Assembly: GCA_022824005.1 (NCBI GenBank)
Contig: JAJEBG010000033.1
Location: 1-64,000, forward strand
DNA from: Paracoccaceae bacterium
Lineage (GTDB): Bacteria > Pseudomonadota > Alphaproteobacteria > Rhodobacterales > Rhodobacteraceae
Direction of reading: 5' to 3'
Length of the DNA: 64,000 bases
Positions 9,652 through 20,682 of this stretch are shown piece by piece (positions within the stretch are counted from its first letter, which is position 1; each line of letters starts with the position of its first letter). The notes beneath the pieces were generated by a model. The model worked only from the letters and a program-made list of their open reading frames with translations, was not told the origin of the DNA and did not search any database. The position numbers and the translations under genes were made by a program.

Positions 9652-10362
9652 CTACTCAAGCCTTCCCGCCCGGTCAATGAGTTCAAGAACCATCGGGCCT
9701 ATCGCATCCACGATCAGGCCGACACCTGCCGCGTTGGGATGGAGGCCATCATCTTGAAAATAGGTCTCACGAACAAAACGAGGGGAGCCAGTGGATTCGA
9801 GTGGCGAAAAGAATTCTTTGAAAAATAGGGTGCCGTATTCTGCCGCCAGATCAGGAAAGATCGATTCAAAACTCTCTTGATAACTTGGACCATAATTTTG
9901 GGGAGCGATCTGCCCAATGAGGAGAGTGGGAATGTTGGCCTCGGACACTTGGCGCAAAATATCCGCTAGATAACGTCGGCTTTGTTCGGGATTAAGACCC
10001 CGCAAGACATCGTTGCCACCAAGAGCAAGAATAAAGGCATCCGGCTCGGTCTCTAAAGTCCAAGCAATTCTCGCCAATCCGCCTTGAGTCGTCTCGCCAG
10101 AGACGCCCGCATTGACAATCCTCGCCTCGACCTTGTTGCTCCGAAGCCAACGGTTCAGTTGCGGAACAAAACCATCATCGGGGGGTAAGCCAAACCCATG
10201 AATGAGACTGTCGCCAAAGGCGGTAATCTTCATCTCTTTGGCAAGCGAGGGTTGAGTCAAAACGACAATTGACAGACATATTACAGCAAAAAACTTGCAG
10301 ATTCGCCTGTAATCACCATATCTATTGAATGGCCGCGTTCGATGATTTTGGAAAATATGCAT
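9652..10362 (-). CDS. tesA: Arylesterase, GDSL family, TesA-like
   Basis: AFGDSLIHGFGLP, LGGNDVLRG, DGLHPNAAG motifs; preferred start MHIFQNH at 10362 followed by a signal peptide. Confidence 0.88.
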   Translation of the reverse strand: MHIFQNHRTRPFNRYGDYRRICKFFAVICLSIVVLTQPSLAKEMKITAFGDSLIHGFGLPPDDGFVPQLNRWLRSNKVEARIVNAGVSGETTQGGLARIAWTLETEPDAFILALGGNDVLRGLNPEQSRRYLADILRQVSEANIPTLLIGQIAPQNYGPSYQESFESIFPDLAAEYGTLFFKEFFSPLESTGSPRFVRETYFQDDGLHPNAAGVGLIVDAIGPMVLELIDRAGRLE

Positions 10363-11050
10363 GGCTGATTCCGTACTCTCGCTTGATGGCGTATCACTGA
10401 CATTAAAAGGGAATGCTGGTGATATTGAAATCCTTAAAGACATTTCATTGTCCGTTCGCAAGGGCGAAACCGTTGGTTTGACAGGGCCATCCGGCTCGGG
10501 AAAATCGTCCCTTTTAATGTTGATGGGAGGTCTCGAAAAGGCTTCGTCGGGTCGCATCAAAGCATTGGGCCATGAATTAACGCTCTTGAACGAAGATCAA
10601 CTTGCACGATTCCGTATGCGCCATGTGGGTGTCGTCTTCCAGTCATTCCATTTGATTCCCACGATGACAGCTCTCGAGAATGTCGCCACACCACTGGAAT
10701 TGGCAGGTCGAAAAGATGCCTTTGATCGCGCCCTCAGCGAATTGGAAAATGTCGGTCTTCAAGATCGAGTTGATCATTATCCATCACAATTGTCGGGAGG
10801 AGAGCAACAACGAGTCGCTCTCGCCCGGGCATCGGCCCCCTCGCCCGATCTCTTATTAGCCGATGAGCCGACGGGAAATTTGGATACGGCCAATGGGGCG
10901 GCGATCATGGAACAAATGTTCGGTCTGCGCGATCGGAAGGGCAGCACACTGGTTCTTGTTACTCATGATAGTGAGATCGCCCGACTTTGTGATACGACGT
11001 TGAGTTTGCATGACGGTCGTTTGGAAACGTTGAAAGCGACCGCGTTATGA
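10361..11050 (+). CDS. ABC transporter ATP-binding protein (YbbA-like)
   Basis: GPSGSGKSS, LSGGEQQRVALARA, LLADEPTGNLD; partner of the FtsX-like permease and divergent from tesA. Confidence 0.92.
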   Translation: MADSVLSLDGVSLTLKGNAGDIEILKDISLSVRKGETVGLTGPSGSGKSSLLMLMGGLEKASSGRIKALGHELTLLNEDQLARFRMRHVGVVFQSFHLIPTMTALENVATPLELAGRKDAFDRALSELENVGLQDRVDHYPSQLSGGEQQRVALARASAPSPDLLLADEPTGNLDTANGAAIMEQMFGLRDRKGSTLVLVTHDSEIARLCDTTLSLHDGRLETLKATAL

Positions 11051-13584
11051 GCCAATGGCCGGTGGCGGTCGCCTTGGCGCGGCGCGAGTTGCGCAGTGGA
11101 ATCAGAGGTTTCTGGGTTTTGCTTGCTTGTCTTGCGCTGGGTGTGGCCTCAATCGCCGCTGTCGGTACGGTGCGATCAAATATCGAAAAGGGTCTAATCG
11201 ACCAAGGGGCCAACTTGCTCGGTGGTGACGCCGAAATTGAACTCAGTTATCGGTTTGCCACCGGTGAAGAGCACCAATGGATGCAGGACAACTCGTTATC
11301 TGTCTCGGAAATCGTTGAATTCAGATCAATGGTCGTGACTGATGCCGATGCTGAAATGGGTCAGGCGCTGACGCAATTGAAAGCGGTTGATGACCGCTAT
11401 CCTTTGATTGGCGAAGTGAGACTGGATCCCCCCATCACGCTCACCCAAGCACTAGCAGAAAATGATGGTGTGTATGGCGCGGTGATGCATGGCGATCTTA
11501 TCAACCGACTCCAGATCAACATTGGCGACTCTTTTTCCTTGGGCAAAAACCTTTACCGCCTCAATGCGCGCCTCGCCTATGAGCCGGATAGTGTCAATGT
11601 CGGTTTCGCCTTGGGGCCCCGCACCCTCGTTCATGCCAATAGTCTGAAAGATTCGGGGCTATTGGGACCCGGCACTTTGTATTCGACCAAATATAAGTTG
11701 AAACTTCCTCGGGATTTGGACCTTGAGGCTTACAAAAAAGACGCGCAATCGGCGCTTGCCGATTCAGGTCTTCAATGGACGGACCGACGCAATGGCAATC
11801 CTTCAGCACAAGCCTTTGTTCAGCGAGTGGGCGCATTTCTGGTTTTGGTCGGCCTTGCTGGCATCGCGGTTGGAGGTGTAGGCGTCGCCTCAGCGGTGCG
11901 AGTATATTTGGAATCAAAAACTCAAACCATCGCCACACTCAAAACACTCGGGGCCACGCGGCGGACAATCTTTATCGCTTACCTTCTTCAAATTGGCGTG
12001 ATGATTACGCTTGGTGTGGGGATTGGCGTTATACTCGGGGCTCTGTTGCCGTGGCTGTTTGAACCCTTGCTCGCCGAACAACTGCCTATTCCGATCAAGC
12101 GATCAGTGCCCATTCTCCCCCTTTTGGAAGCGGCGCTTTATGGGACTTTGGCGGGTTTGGCCTTTTCCCTATGGTCATTGGCCAGGACAGGTGAAATCAA
12201 AGCGGCAGAACTCTACCGCATTGGTTCGAGCCGATTAAGGCGGTTTCCGCCACCGATAGCGCTGTTATCGGTGGTCATTATTGGCGGACTCTTGGTCACC
12301 GCCGCCACGCTCTTGTCAGGAGCCCCAAAAATCGCCCTGTGGGCGACAACGGGGATGGTCACAACATTGATGGCTCTTGGGCTCGCCGCGAGCGCAATCC
12401 GTCTGATATCACGCGCCCTCGCGCGAGGCCGGATTGTTCGTGGACGAACAGGATTGCGCTTGGCCATCGGGTCAATCGGTGGGCCCAATAGTGATGCCGA
12501 GTCAATCATTCTGGCCCTCGGCTTGGGTCTCACGGTCATTGCAACCATCGGGCAAATCTCCGCCAACCTCAACAAAGCGATTATAGATGATATCCCCCAA
12601 CAGGCGCCCACCTATTTCGTTATTGATATCCAAAATCACCAATTTGATCCATTTATTGAAGCCACCGCTTCATTTGCAAACCTCACTAAAGTGGACACCG
12701 CCCCCATGCTACGCGGCATCATTTCCAAAATTAACGGCGTGAACGCCATTGAGGCCGCCGGAACACATTGGACTCTTCGTGGCGACCGAGGAATTTCCTA
12801 TGCCCAAACCCCACCCCAAGACACGATCATAACTGAAGGCGAATGGTGGCCAGATCAATATTCTGAAAATCCGTTGGTGAGTTTCGCTGACGAAGAGGGG
12901 CGCGAGTTGGGACTCAAAATTGGCGATGTTTTAACGCTCAATATTTTGGGCCGTGACATTGATGCCACCATCGCCAATTTTCGTGAGGTCCAATTTGAAA
13001 CGATTGGGATCGGATTCATTATGCTTATGAATCCTTCGGCCATCGCTAGTGCGCCGCACACACATATTGCGACACTTTATACCGAGGGTGATCAAGAACA
13101 AGATATTTTCCGTGCCATCACTTCGAAATTCCCCAATGTCACGGTCATTTCGGTTAAGGAAGGGATTGAAAGATTCGCTGAAATTCTCAACGGTCTAGCC
13201 GCCGCTATAACGTATGGCTCTGGTGCTACCCTGGCCACCGGATTGATTGTCTTGATTGGCGCGGCGGCGGCTGGCGAGAGGCGTCGGGTCTATGAGTCGT
13301 CAATATTGAAGACTTTGGGCGCCTCGCGTCGCCGAATTCTCATCTCCTTGGCTCTACGTGCGACGATTTTAGGAACCGGCGCTGGAATTGTCGCCATCGC
13401 CGCCGGTGGCACCGCCGGATGGGCTGTGATGACCTTTGCCATGCAGGCAAATTATCACTTTGAGTTCCTCTCAGCCATCGCCATAGTCGTCGCCGGTGGG
13501 CTGGTGTCTCTCATTGCAGGCCTGTTATTTGCCCTCGCTCCGCTCAACGCGAGTCCATCAAGAGTTCTCAGATCGCCTGACTAA
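11047..13584 (+). CDS. FtsX-like ABC transporter permease (YbbP-like)
   Basis: 845-aa multi-TM protein with repeated FtsX-type segments (TLKTLGATRRTIFIAYLLQIG; SSILKTLGASRRRILISLALRA). Confidence 0.9.
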   Translation: MSQWPVAVALARRELRSGIRGFWVLLACLALGVASIAAVGTVRSNIEKGLIDQGANLLGGDAEIELSYRFATGEEHQWMQDNSLSVSEIVEFRSMVVTDADAEMGQALTQLKAVDDRYPLIGEVRLDPPITLTQALAENDGVYGAVMHGDLINRLQINIGDSFSLGKNLYRLNARLAYEPDSVNVGFALGPRTLVHANSLKDSGLLGPGTLYSTKYKLKLPRDLDLEAYKKDAQSALADSGLQWTDRRNGNPSAQAFVQRVGAFLVLVGLAGIAVGGVGVASAVRVYLESKTQTIATLKTLGATRRTIFIAYLLQIGVMITLGVGIGVILGALLPWLFEPLLAEQLPIPIKRSVPILPLLEAALYGTLAGLAFSLWSLARTGEIKAAELYRIGSSRLRRFPPPIALLSVVIIGGLLVTAATLLSGAPKIALWATTGMVTTLMALGLAASAIRLISRALARGRIVRGRTGLRLAIGSIGGPNSDAESIILALGLGLTVIATIGQISANLNKAIIDDIPQQAPTYFVIDIQNHQFDPFIEATASFANLTKVDTAPMLRGIISKINGVNAIEAAGTHWTLRGDRGISYAQTPPQDTIITEGEWWPDQYSENPLVSFADEEGRELGLKIGDVLTLNILGRDIDATIANFREVQFETIGIGFIMLMNPSAIASAPHTHIATLYTEGDQEQDIFRAITSKFPNVTVISVKEGIERFAEILNGLAAAITYGSGATLATGLIVLIGAAAAGERRRVYESSILKTLGASRRRILISLALRATILGTGAGIVAIAAGGTAGWAVMTFAMQANYHFEFLSAIAIVVAGGLVSLIAGLLFALAPLNASPSRVLRSPD

Positions 13585-14090
13585 TCGATTCGCTCCACAC
13601 AAAAACTCTGCTCAAATTGATGAATATCTAAATTGTTGGCTTCGCCAACATAATCCACCACGGCAAACAATCCCTGACCACTCAATGGCGTGAGCACGCC
13701 GTGCCAAACGCCACGGCGGATATTGATCCCTTGGAAAGGACGCGATTCAAAAGCCATTGGTTGGCCAGGCTGACCACCATTATCGGCGGCAACAATGACA
13801 AGAAGTGTGTCTCCCCCCATGGGCAAAAAAGCCTGCGAGCCCAAAGGATGGCGTTCCATTAAACTGAACTCATAAGGCAAAGTACGTATTTCAGCATCAA
13901 AGAGACTGATTCCGATTTGCCCCGACGTTTCAAAATTCAATCGGGCGAGGTCATGATGCCGCTGACACATTCCCTCATTGATGGTCATCGGAGACTCGCC
14001 GACTTCAATCACATCACCAAACTCCGAGAAGCCGTCGCCTGTCAGTTTTGTGCAAAAAATGGTGTGTTTCATGACCGATTTCAACAACAT
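13581..14090 (-). CDS. allA: Ureidoglycolate lyase
   Basis: KLTGDGFSEFGDVIE..., MERHPLGSQAFLPMGG, FQGINIRRGVWHGVLTPL motifs. Confidence 0.88.
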   Translation of the reverse strand: MLLKSVMKHTIFCTKLTGDGFSEFGDVIEVGESPMTINEGMCQRHHDLARLNFETSGQIGISLFDAEIRTLPYEFSLMERHPLGSQAFLPMGGDTLLVIVAADNGGQPGQPMAFESRPFQGINIRRGVWHGVLTPLSGQGLFAVVDYVGEANNLDIHQFEQSFCVERID

Positions 14091-14920
14091 CCTTCCCTAC
14101 CAGACCAGAGTTTGGCATGGCGGTTGACATCTTTGTAGAGAAGGTAGCGAAATGGAGATGGGCCGGCGGCATAGCAAGCCTGCGGGCAAAAGGCTCTGAG
14201 CCACATATAATCTCCCGCCTCAACCTCTACCCAATCCTGATTCAAACGGTAAACTCCCTTGCCTTGCAACACGTAGAGGCCATGCTCCATCACATGAGTC
14301 TCGAGGAAGTTCATCGCCGCGCCCGGCGCAAAATTAACAATATTGACATGCATATCGTGGCGAAGATCGTCTGGATCGACAAATCGGGTGGTCGACCAAC
14401 GGTCACCATATTCGGGCATGGGTGTGGGCGTGATGTCGGCTTCGTTCAGAAAAATCGCGTTTGGAGGATCCAAATCGGGGATCACCTCAAAACGTTTGCG
14501 AATCCAATGAAAAACGCAGTCCCCCTCTCCTTCGGCGCGCAAGGCCCAGCGACGGCCGGGCGGAATGAAGGCAAAGCCACCGGGTTGAAGTCGGTTTGAG
14601 ATTCCCTCCACCTCAAGGTCGCACTCACCATGAGTAACAAAAAGAACACTTTCGGCACGCGCGTCAGGCTCTGGGTCAGAACTTCCCCCACCTGCTTGAA
14701 CTTCCATAATGTAATGCGAAAAGGTTTCGGCAAATCCGCTGAGCGGTCGTGCGAGAACCCACAAACGCGTGGCCGCCCAATGAGGCAATCGACTGGCGAC
14801 AATATCGCGCATCACTTCACGGGGCATCACCATATGGAAATCGCTGCAAACTGAACGTCCACTTAGCAGTTGTTTTTCTTTCGGATGTCCTCCCGGGGGC
14901 CGGGCGTAGCTGCGAGTCAT
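14081..14920 (-). CDS. allE: (S)-ureidoglycine aminohydrolase (bicupin)
   Basis: Bicupin sequence with ETHVMEHGLYVLQGKGVYRLNQDWVEVEAGDYMWLRAFCPQACYAAG; next to allA. Confidence 0.88.
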   Translation of the reverse strand: MTRSYARPPGGHPKEKQLLSGRSVCSDFHMVMPREVMRDIVASRLPHWAATRLWVLARPLSGFAETFSHYIMEVQAGGGSSDPEPDARAESVLFVTHGECDLEVEGISNRLQPGGFAFIPPGRRWALRAEGEGDCVFHWIRKRFEVIPDLDPPNAIFLNEADITPTPMPEYGDRWSTTRFVDPDDLRHDMHVNIVNFAPGAAMNFLETHVMEHGLYVLQGKGVYRLNQDWVEVEAGDYMWLRAFCPQACYAAGPSPFRYLLYKDVNRHAKLWSGREGCC

Positions 14921-16374
14921 TTCTCTGGCTCTTTCTCAAAAATCGCCACCAAGCGATACCACGCGATGCGCTCGACTTGTCGGCATGCTTCGTTGAATTC
15001 CTCTTCTTCATTATTGTCGACCCTGCGGCGAAATGAATCAAGGATTGTCTGGCGCGTATGGTCGCGCACCGCAATGATAAAGGGAAAATGAAAGCGTCGA
15101 CGATAGCGGTTGTTCAACGCCTCAAATTCTGATCTCTCTTCATCCGTTAAGGCATCAAGCCCGGCCGAGGCCTGCTCACTCGCTGACTCAGAGGTCAGAC
15201 GTTTGGCTTGGGCCAATTTCCCCGCGAGTTCCGGATGGGCCATCAATACATCCATTTTCTCGTCATCTGAGGCTTGACGAAAGGCTTGGCACAGCAAGCT
15301 ATGTATCCCCTCTGCACAATCATGGGCAGGTCCAAATTCAAGATCAAAACTTCGCGACGCGACCCACGGTGAATGCTCAAAGACGGCACCATACTGCTTG
15401 ATAAACATCTCTTTGGTCACCTTTGAATTCCACCATGGCAGCTGTTTTGGTGGCGGATAATGTTTTGCAAAATGACGGGCAATATCAATCCGTCGGGCAA
15501 ACCAAACGCCACTCTTTTCTTGGGCATATTTAATGAACCGTCTCACGGCCATGGCGCGGCCTGGCCGACCGGCCAATCGACAATGGAGACCAATGGACAT
15601 CATTTTTGGTGTCCCCGCTTGACCTTCTTCATACAAAAGATCGAACGAGTCTTTGAGATAATCAAAGAACTGACTTCCGGAATTAAATCCCTGAACGGTG
15701 GCAAATCTCATATCATTGACGTCAAGAGTGTAGGGAATAACCAATTGATCACGTCCATCAACCCGCACCCAATAAGGGAGATCATCGGCATAGGAGTCGG
15801 AGATATAGGCAAAGTGCCCTCTCTTGGCCGCCAACTCAAAGGTGTGCATGGAGCAGCGGCCAGTATACCATCCTTGCGGAAGCTCCCCGGTGACATCTTG
15901 ATGAAGTCGCACCGCCGCTTCCATGTATTCAGATTCCTCGGCTTTGGAAAAGTCCTTGTATTCAATCCACTTCAGCCCATGGCTCGCCATCTCCCAACCT
16001 GAATCCTGCATGGCTTTAGTTTGTGATGGCGACCGCGCCAGTGCGGTCGCTACGGCAAAAACCGTGGCGGGAACACCTCTGTCATCCAAAATACGCCGCA
16101 AACGCCAGAAGCCCGCCCGCGCCCCATACTCATAAAGGGACTCCATATTCCAATGGCGCTGGCTCGGCCAGGCATCGGCGCCCACGATCTCAGACAGGAA
16201 CGCTTCCGATGCTTCATCGCCGTGCAGGAGACATCTCTCACCGCCCTCTTCGTAATTGACCACAATCTGCACGGCCAGACAGGCTTCATTCGGCCAAACG
16301 ATCTTGGGAGGCGTGGAGCCATATCCTCGCATGTCGCGTGGATACCAGTTTTTCTCTGTCATGTTTCTGTCCAT
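14917..16374 (-). CDS. Bifunctional PuuE-type allantoinase / OHCU decarboxylase (UraD) fusion
   Basis: N-terminal polysaccharide-deacetylase-like PuuE sequence (YPRDMRGYGSTPPKIVWPNEACLAVQIVVNYEEGGE); C-terminal UraD-like segment (LMAHPELAGKLA...RRFHFPFIIAVRDHTRQTIL). Confidence 0.9.
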   Translation of the reverse strand: MDRNMTEKNWYPRDMRGYGSTPPKIVWPNEACLAVQIVVNYEEGGERCLLHGDEASEAFLSEIVGADAWPSQRHWNMESLYEYGARAGFWRLRRILDDRGVPATVFAVATALARSPSQTKAMQDSGWEMASHGLKWIEYKDFSKAEESEYMEAAVRLHQDVTGELPQGWYTGRCSMHTFELAAKRGHFAYISDSYADDLPYWVRVDGRDQLVIPYTLDVNDMRFATVQGFNSGSQFFDYLKDSFDLLYEEGQAGTPKMMSIGLHCRLAGRPGRAMAVRRFIKYAQEKSGVWFARRIDIARHFAKHYPPPKQLPWWNSKVTKEMFIKQYGAVFEHSPWVASRSFDLEFGPAHDCAEGIHSLLCQAFRQASDDEKMDVLMAHPELAGKLAQAKRLTSESASEQASAGLDALTDEERSEFEALNNRYRRRFHFPFIIAVRDHTRQTILDSFRRRVDNNEEEEFNEACRQVERIAWYRLVAIFEKEPEK

Positions 16375-16499
16375 CCGTATCTTGCCATCTTCGAGTCCGA
16401 CAAAGATCGCTCAATTGTCAAGGCCTTGGCCGCAAAGATCTTTCGCTTGCGCGAGATGACTCTGGGTTCTCGATCGCCCGCTGGTCGGTTGACCACGAC

Positions 16500-17132
16500 T
16501 CATTCAACTTTGGAAGAGGCGAGACCGCCTTTGAGTTGAATAAATTCTGCCACCTCTCGAACGCCCTCTCCAGCACGCAGATTGGTGAACAGAAACGGCC
16601 TCTCGCCACGCATCATTACCGAATCCCGTTCCATAACGGCAAGACTAGCCCCCACATGGGGGGCGAGATCAATCTTGTTGATCACCAAAAGATCCGACCG
16701 GGTAATGCCCGGGCCCCCTTTACGAGGAATTTTGTCGCCAGCAGAGACATCAATCACATAAATCGTTAAATCGGCCAATTCGGGGCTGAATGTGGCGGCT
16801 AAATTATCCCCCCCTGACTCGATAATGATGAGGTCAAGAGCAGGAAAGAGGTTTTGCATTTGGCGAATCGCCGCAAGATTGGCCGAGGCATCTTCTCGGA
16901 TCGCTGTGTGTGGGCAACCGCCGGTCTCAACCCCAGCGATTCGCTGACTCTCCAAAGCGTGAGAGCGGGTTAAGAATTGGGCGTCTTCCTTGGTATAAAT
17001 GTCATTGGTAATGACCGCGATCTCAAACTCTTCGCGGAAAGTCTTGCATAGTCTGTCCAGTAAAGCCGTCTTGCCGCTCCCCACAGGGCCGCCGACCCCG
17101 ACTCGCAAAGGGCCGTTATAGTCTTCATTCAT
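16500..17132 (-). CDS. ureG: Urease accessory GTPase UreG
   Basis: [46 protein letters not shown]. Confidence 0.97.
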   Translation of the reverse strand: MNEDYNGPLRVGVGGPVGSGKTALLDRLCKTFREEFEIAVITNDIYTKEDAQFLTRSHALESQRIAGVETGGCPHTAIREDASANLAAIRQMQNLFPALDLIIIESGGDNLAATFSPELADLTIYVIDVSAGDKIPRKGGPGITRSDLLVINKIDLAPHVGASLAVMERDSVMMRGERPFLFTNLRAGEGVREVAEFIQLKGGLASSKVE

Positions 17133-17866
17133 GAGCGAAATAGCCTCGTATATTGAGTTTCGTGATGCATCGAGTCGATATCGATAAGAGGTGCAGAGGA
17201 GCCGATCTCATCAAGCGTGAGGGTTTGAGCTTGTCGACAGGCCCGAGAAGTGATCTCGGAAAATGACGCCAAGACTTGCAAGCCTTGTGTTTGACCCAAC
17301 GGAATGAGACGAACCCCCGCCGAGACCAGCGATGTGGCGAGGGAATGGTACCAACTGGTCAATGATGCGTTGAGAGGAATCCTTTGCAGGGCGCAGGCAA
17401 TGGCGACAGCGACAGGATAGGTCTGAATCTGGTCAAAGAAATCCACTTGCTCTGACCCCATCTGTTGCACCGCTTTTATAAAAGCCTCGCCCTGTGTGCG
17501 GCTCTCAAGAGCCAATTCCTCTGTCGGCAATAGGGCATTGGATAGATCATCAATATCCCCGAGTCGAACGCGCGCTCCCTCAATCGTCGCTTTGTAAGCT
17601 TCACAAAAGATCACTCCTTCAGAACGTCCACTGCCGTGCATCAGAACCGTCTCCAACCAAGATTTGAGGTGAGAAGAGTCAGTGACCGCTCCCTTCTCGA
17701 CGGCCATTTCCAACCCGTGCGAATAAGCAAATGACCCCACGGGAAAAGATGGAGAAAACCACATCAATAGCATCTGCAACTGATCTTGGCTCAACTCGTC
17801 TCTCCCACCTTGAACCTCAACCGAGCCATCACGAATTGACGATAGCATCAGGTCATCTTTCTTCAT
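17129..17866 (-). CDS. ureF: Urease accessory protein UreF
   Basis: [29 protein letters not shown]; position between ureE and ureG. Confidence 0.95.
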   Translation of the reverse strand: MKKDDLMLSSIRDGSVEVQGGRDELSQDQLQMLLMWFSPSFPVGSFAYSHGLEMAVEKGAVTDSSHLKSWLETVLMHGSGRSEGVIFCEAYKATIEGARVRLGDIDDLSNALLPTEELALESRTQGEAFIKAVQQMGSEQVDFFDQIQTYPVAVAIACALQRIPLNASLTSWYHSLATSLVSAGVRLIPLGQTQGLQVLASFSEITSRACRQAQTLTLDEIGSSAPLIDIDSMHHETQYTRLFRS

Positions 17867-18317
17867 GGTGGTTCGTCAATTGATGGTGATACGCCCCCCT
17901 CTCGGGGTTGAAGGCTGCCTGTACGGGCTCGGGCGCACATCCCTGTCCTTTCAGCATGGTCTCAATCACCGAGTCATGACGGACACGAATCCGGTCAGCG
18001 GTAATATCAGCTGGACAATGGTGGTTACCAAGATGCCATGCCACAGACATAAAATGTTGAGGGTCAGACAATCGAATTTCGAGCAGCGGTTCAGGTGCTG
18101 ACAGCACCTGCAGCCAGTGTCCATCGTTGAGTTTAAGACCATCGCCATCCGCCAAGATGACCGCCTGCGGTAAGTCAAGGAGAACCGGGCCGATGCCGGT
18201 GTCATCGAGTCTCACCCGTCGCCGGTAGCGGGACTCATAGTCAAGCTTCACCGCCCCAATGGCATCTTCCGCCGGCCAATCACCGCAACGTGCCATGGCA
18301 ATTGCACGGCGCATCAA
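17853..18317 (-). CDS. ureE: Urease accessory protein UreE
   Basis: UreE-like sequence ([14 protein letters not shown]-type motif [14 protein letters not shown]), position between ureC and ureF. Confidence 0.93.
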   Translation of the reverse strand: MMRRAIAMARCGDWPAEDAIGAVKLDYESRYRRRVRLDDTGIGPVLLDLPQAVILADGDGLKLNDGHWLQVLSAPEPLLEIRLSDPQHFMSVAWHLGNHHCPADITADRIRVRHDSVIETMLKGQGCAPEPVQAAFNPERGAYHHQLTNHHEER

Positions 18318-20023
18318 TAAAGAAAATACCGTTGCGCCATGGGTAGTTTTTCAGCGGGCTTGCAGGCCAGCAATTCCCCATCGGCGCGCACCTCATAGGT
18401 CTCCGGGTCAACCTCAATATTTGGCGTCGCGGTATTGAGTATCATCGACGACTTGCCGATGCCGGATCGGGTGTTCTTGACGGGCAACACCTGCCGTGAC
18501 AAGCCAAGTCTATCTCCGATGACTCGCTCGTGCGCCGCTTGACTAACGAAGGTGGCCGCTAAAGGCCCTAGCGCTTTGCCAAATGCGGCAAACATGGGTC
18601 GATAATGAACCGGCTGTGGTGTCGGTATCGACGCGTTGGGATCGCCCATTGGGGCCGCCACAATCATTCCGGACTTCAACACGAGGTTCGGTTTGGCACC
18701 AAAGAAGGCCGGATCCCAAACCACTAGGTCGGCTAATTTTCCGACTTCAACGGACCCAACATAGGGGCTGACCCCTTGCGCGATGGCAGGATTGATACCG
18801 TATTTGGCGATATAACGGCGCACACGGAAATTGTCATTATTGCCCGTCTCCTCACTCAAGGCCCCGCGCTGGCGTTTCATCTTGTCGGCGGTTTGCCAAG
18901 TGCGAATAATCACTTCCCCTACCCGACCCATGGCCTGACTGTCTGAAGCCATAATCGACATCGCCCCCATATCGTGAAGAATATCCTCGGCGGCGATCGT
19001 TTCAGGACGAATGCGACTGTCTGCAAAGGCCAAGTCTTCGGGAATTCGCGAATCGAGATGATGACAGACCATCAGCATATCGAGATGTTCTGCCAAGGTG
19101 TTGACTGTAAAGGGGCGGGTCGGATTGGTTGATGATGGGAGAATATGGCTCTCGCCGCACAGGCGGATAATATCAGGAGAATGACCACCTCCCGCGCCTT
19201 CGGTATGAAAAGCGTGGATGACACGATGACCAATCGCTTTCATGCTGACTTCAACAAAACCCGATTCATTCAGTGTATCGGTGTGGATCATCACTTGGAC
19301 ATCCATCTCATCGGCGATATTGAGACAAGTATCAATGGCCGAGGGTGTCGTGCCCCAATCTTCATGGAGTTTGAGTCCGCAGGCCCCCGCCTCAATCTGT
19401 TCCATGAGGGGTTCGGTTCGTGAGGCGTTGCCCTTTCCGAAAAAACCGAGATTGACCGGGAAAGCTTCGGCGGCTTGCAACATTCGGCTCATGTGCCAAC
19501 TGCCGGGTGTGCATGTGGTGGCGTTGGTACCGGTGGCGGGCCCCGTTCCTCCCCCCATCATGGTCGTGATACCGCTGTAGAGAGAATCTTCGATCTGTTG
19601 AGGACAAATAAAATGGATATGCACATCAAGGCCACCCGTCGTGACAATTTTGCCCTCTGCGGCGATGGCTTCGGTGCCGGGCCCTATGACGATGTCCACC
19701 CCCGGTTGGATATCGGGATTTCCGGCCTTGCCGATCGCCGCAATCCGTCCATCTCTAATACCTATATCAGCCTTGATGATTCCCCAATGATCGACAATCA
19801 CCGCATTGGTAATGACGGTATCAACCGCGCCTTCGGCTCGCGTCACCTGTGACTGGCCCATGCCATCACGGATGACTTTACCACCGCCAAATTTAACCTC
19901 GTCACCATAGACTGTGCGATCAGATTCGATCTCAATAAAGAGTTCGGTATCGGCCAGCCGAATTCGATCCCCCGTCGTCGGACCGAAAATGCTGACATAT
20001 TCACTTCTGCTGATTTGGCGCAT
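18314..20023 (-). CDS. ureC: Urease subunit alpha
   Basis: [37 protein letters not shown] motifs. Confidence 0.98.
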   Translation of the reverse strand: MRQISRSEYVSIFGPTTGDRIRLADTELFIEIESDRTVYGDEVKFGGGKVIRDGMGQSQVTRAEGAVDTVITNAVIVDHWGIIKADIGIRDGRIAAIGKAGNPDIQPGVDIVIGPGTEAIAAEGKIVTTGGLDVHIHFICPQQIEDSLYSGITTMMGGGTGPATGTNATTCTPGSWHMSRMLQAAEAFPVNLGFFGKGNASRTEPLMEQIEAGACGLKLHEDWGTTPSAIDTCLNIADEMDVQVMIHTDTLNESGFVEVSMKAIGHRVIHAFHTEGAGGGHSPDIIRLCGESHILPSSTNPTRPFTVNTLAEHLDMLMVCHHLDSRIPEDLAFADSRIRPETIAAEDILHDMGAMSIMASDSQAMGRVGEVIIRTWQTADKMKRQRGALSEETGNNDNFRVRRYIAKYGINPAIAQGVSPYVGSVEVGKLADLVVWDPAFFGAKPNLVLKSGMIVAAPMGDPNASIPTPQPVHYRPMFAAFGKALGPLAATFVSQAAHERVIGDRLGLSRQVLPVKNTRSGIGKSSMILNTATPNIEVDPETYEVRADGELLACKPAEKLPMAQRYFLY

Positions 20024-20029
20024 GACAAG

Positions 20030-20341
20030 TCATTGATCTAAAGAGCCATTGATACGGCCATGGAATCCCCTGACCACACGTCGACCCGAATAGGCAACCA
20101 ATTGCACGGTTCGGCTTTGACCGGGCTCAAAGCGGATGGCGGCGCCAGCGGTCACATCAAGTCTAAAGCCACGGGCGGCATCACGGTCAAATTCCAGTTC
20201 CGGGTTGGTCTCATAGAAATGGTAATGCGAGCCGACCTGAATAGGACGGTCGCCGCGATTGGTGACCTCAAGGGTTACGGTATCGCGTCCCGTATTGATT
20301 TGGATTGTCCCTGAGGCGACAATGACTTCCCCCGGAATCAT
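20030..20341 (-). CDS. ureB: Urease subunit beta
   Basis: [11 protein letters not shown]..., [18 protein letters not shown]. Confidence 0.97.
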   Translation of the reverse strand: MIPGEVIVASGTIQINTGRDTVTLEVTNRGDRPIQVGSHYHFYETNPELEFDRDAARGFRLDVTAGAAIRFEPGQSRTVQLVAYSGRRVVRGFHGRINGSLDQ

Positions 20342-20350
20342 CTTTCCGCT

Positions 20351-20653
20351 TTAACGAATGGGTTGGTGAACGGTGACAAGTTTGGTTCCATCAGGAAAGG
20401 TCGCCTCGACTTGGACTTCATGTAATACATCGGCCACGCCTTCCATCACTTGGTCACGTGTCAAAACACTTGATCCCTCGACCATCAACTGGGCCACATT
20501 CTTTCCATCGCGGGCGCCTTCCACCACATAATCACTGACCAACGCAACGGCTTCAGGAAAATTGAGTTTGACCCCTCGCTCCAATCGACGCCTCGCCACC
20601 ATCGCGGCCATCGAAACCAACAATTTGTCTTTCTCTCTTGGTAGCAGTTGCAT
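20351..20653 (-). CDS. ureA: Urease subunit gamma
   Basis: [38 protein letters not shown]. Confidence 0.97.
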   Translation of the reverse strand: MQLLPREKDKLLVSMAAMVARRRLERGVKLNFPEAVALVSDYVVEGARDGKNVAQLMVEGSSVLTRDQVMEGVADVLHEVQVEATFPDGTKLVTVHQPIR

Positions 20654-20682
20654 GCCCGTTCCAAATTCGCATCGTTTAAAAA

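Noticed and set aside
9304-9828. 174-aa plus-strand ORF
   Set aside because: No recognisable family; its 3' part is antisense to tesA coding sequence.
10363-10560. N-terminal extension of the tesA ORF to 10560
   Set aside because: It is antisense to the ABC ATPase gene and precedes the natural signal peptide; start at 10362 is more plausible.
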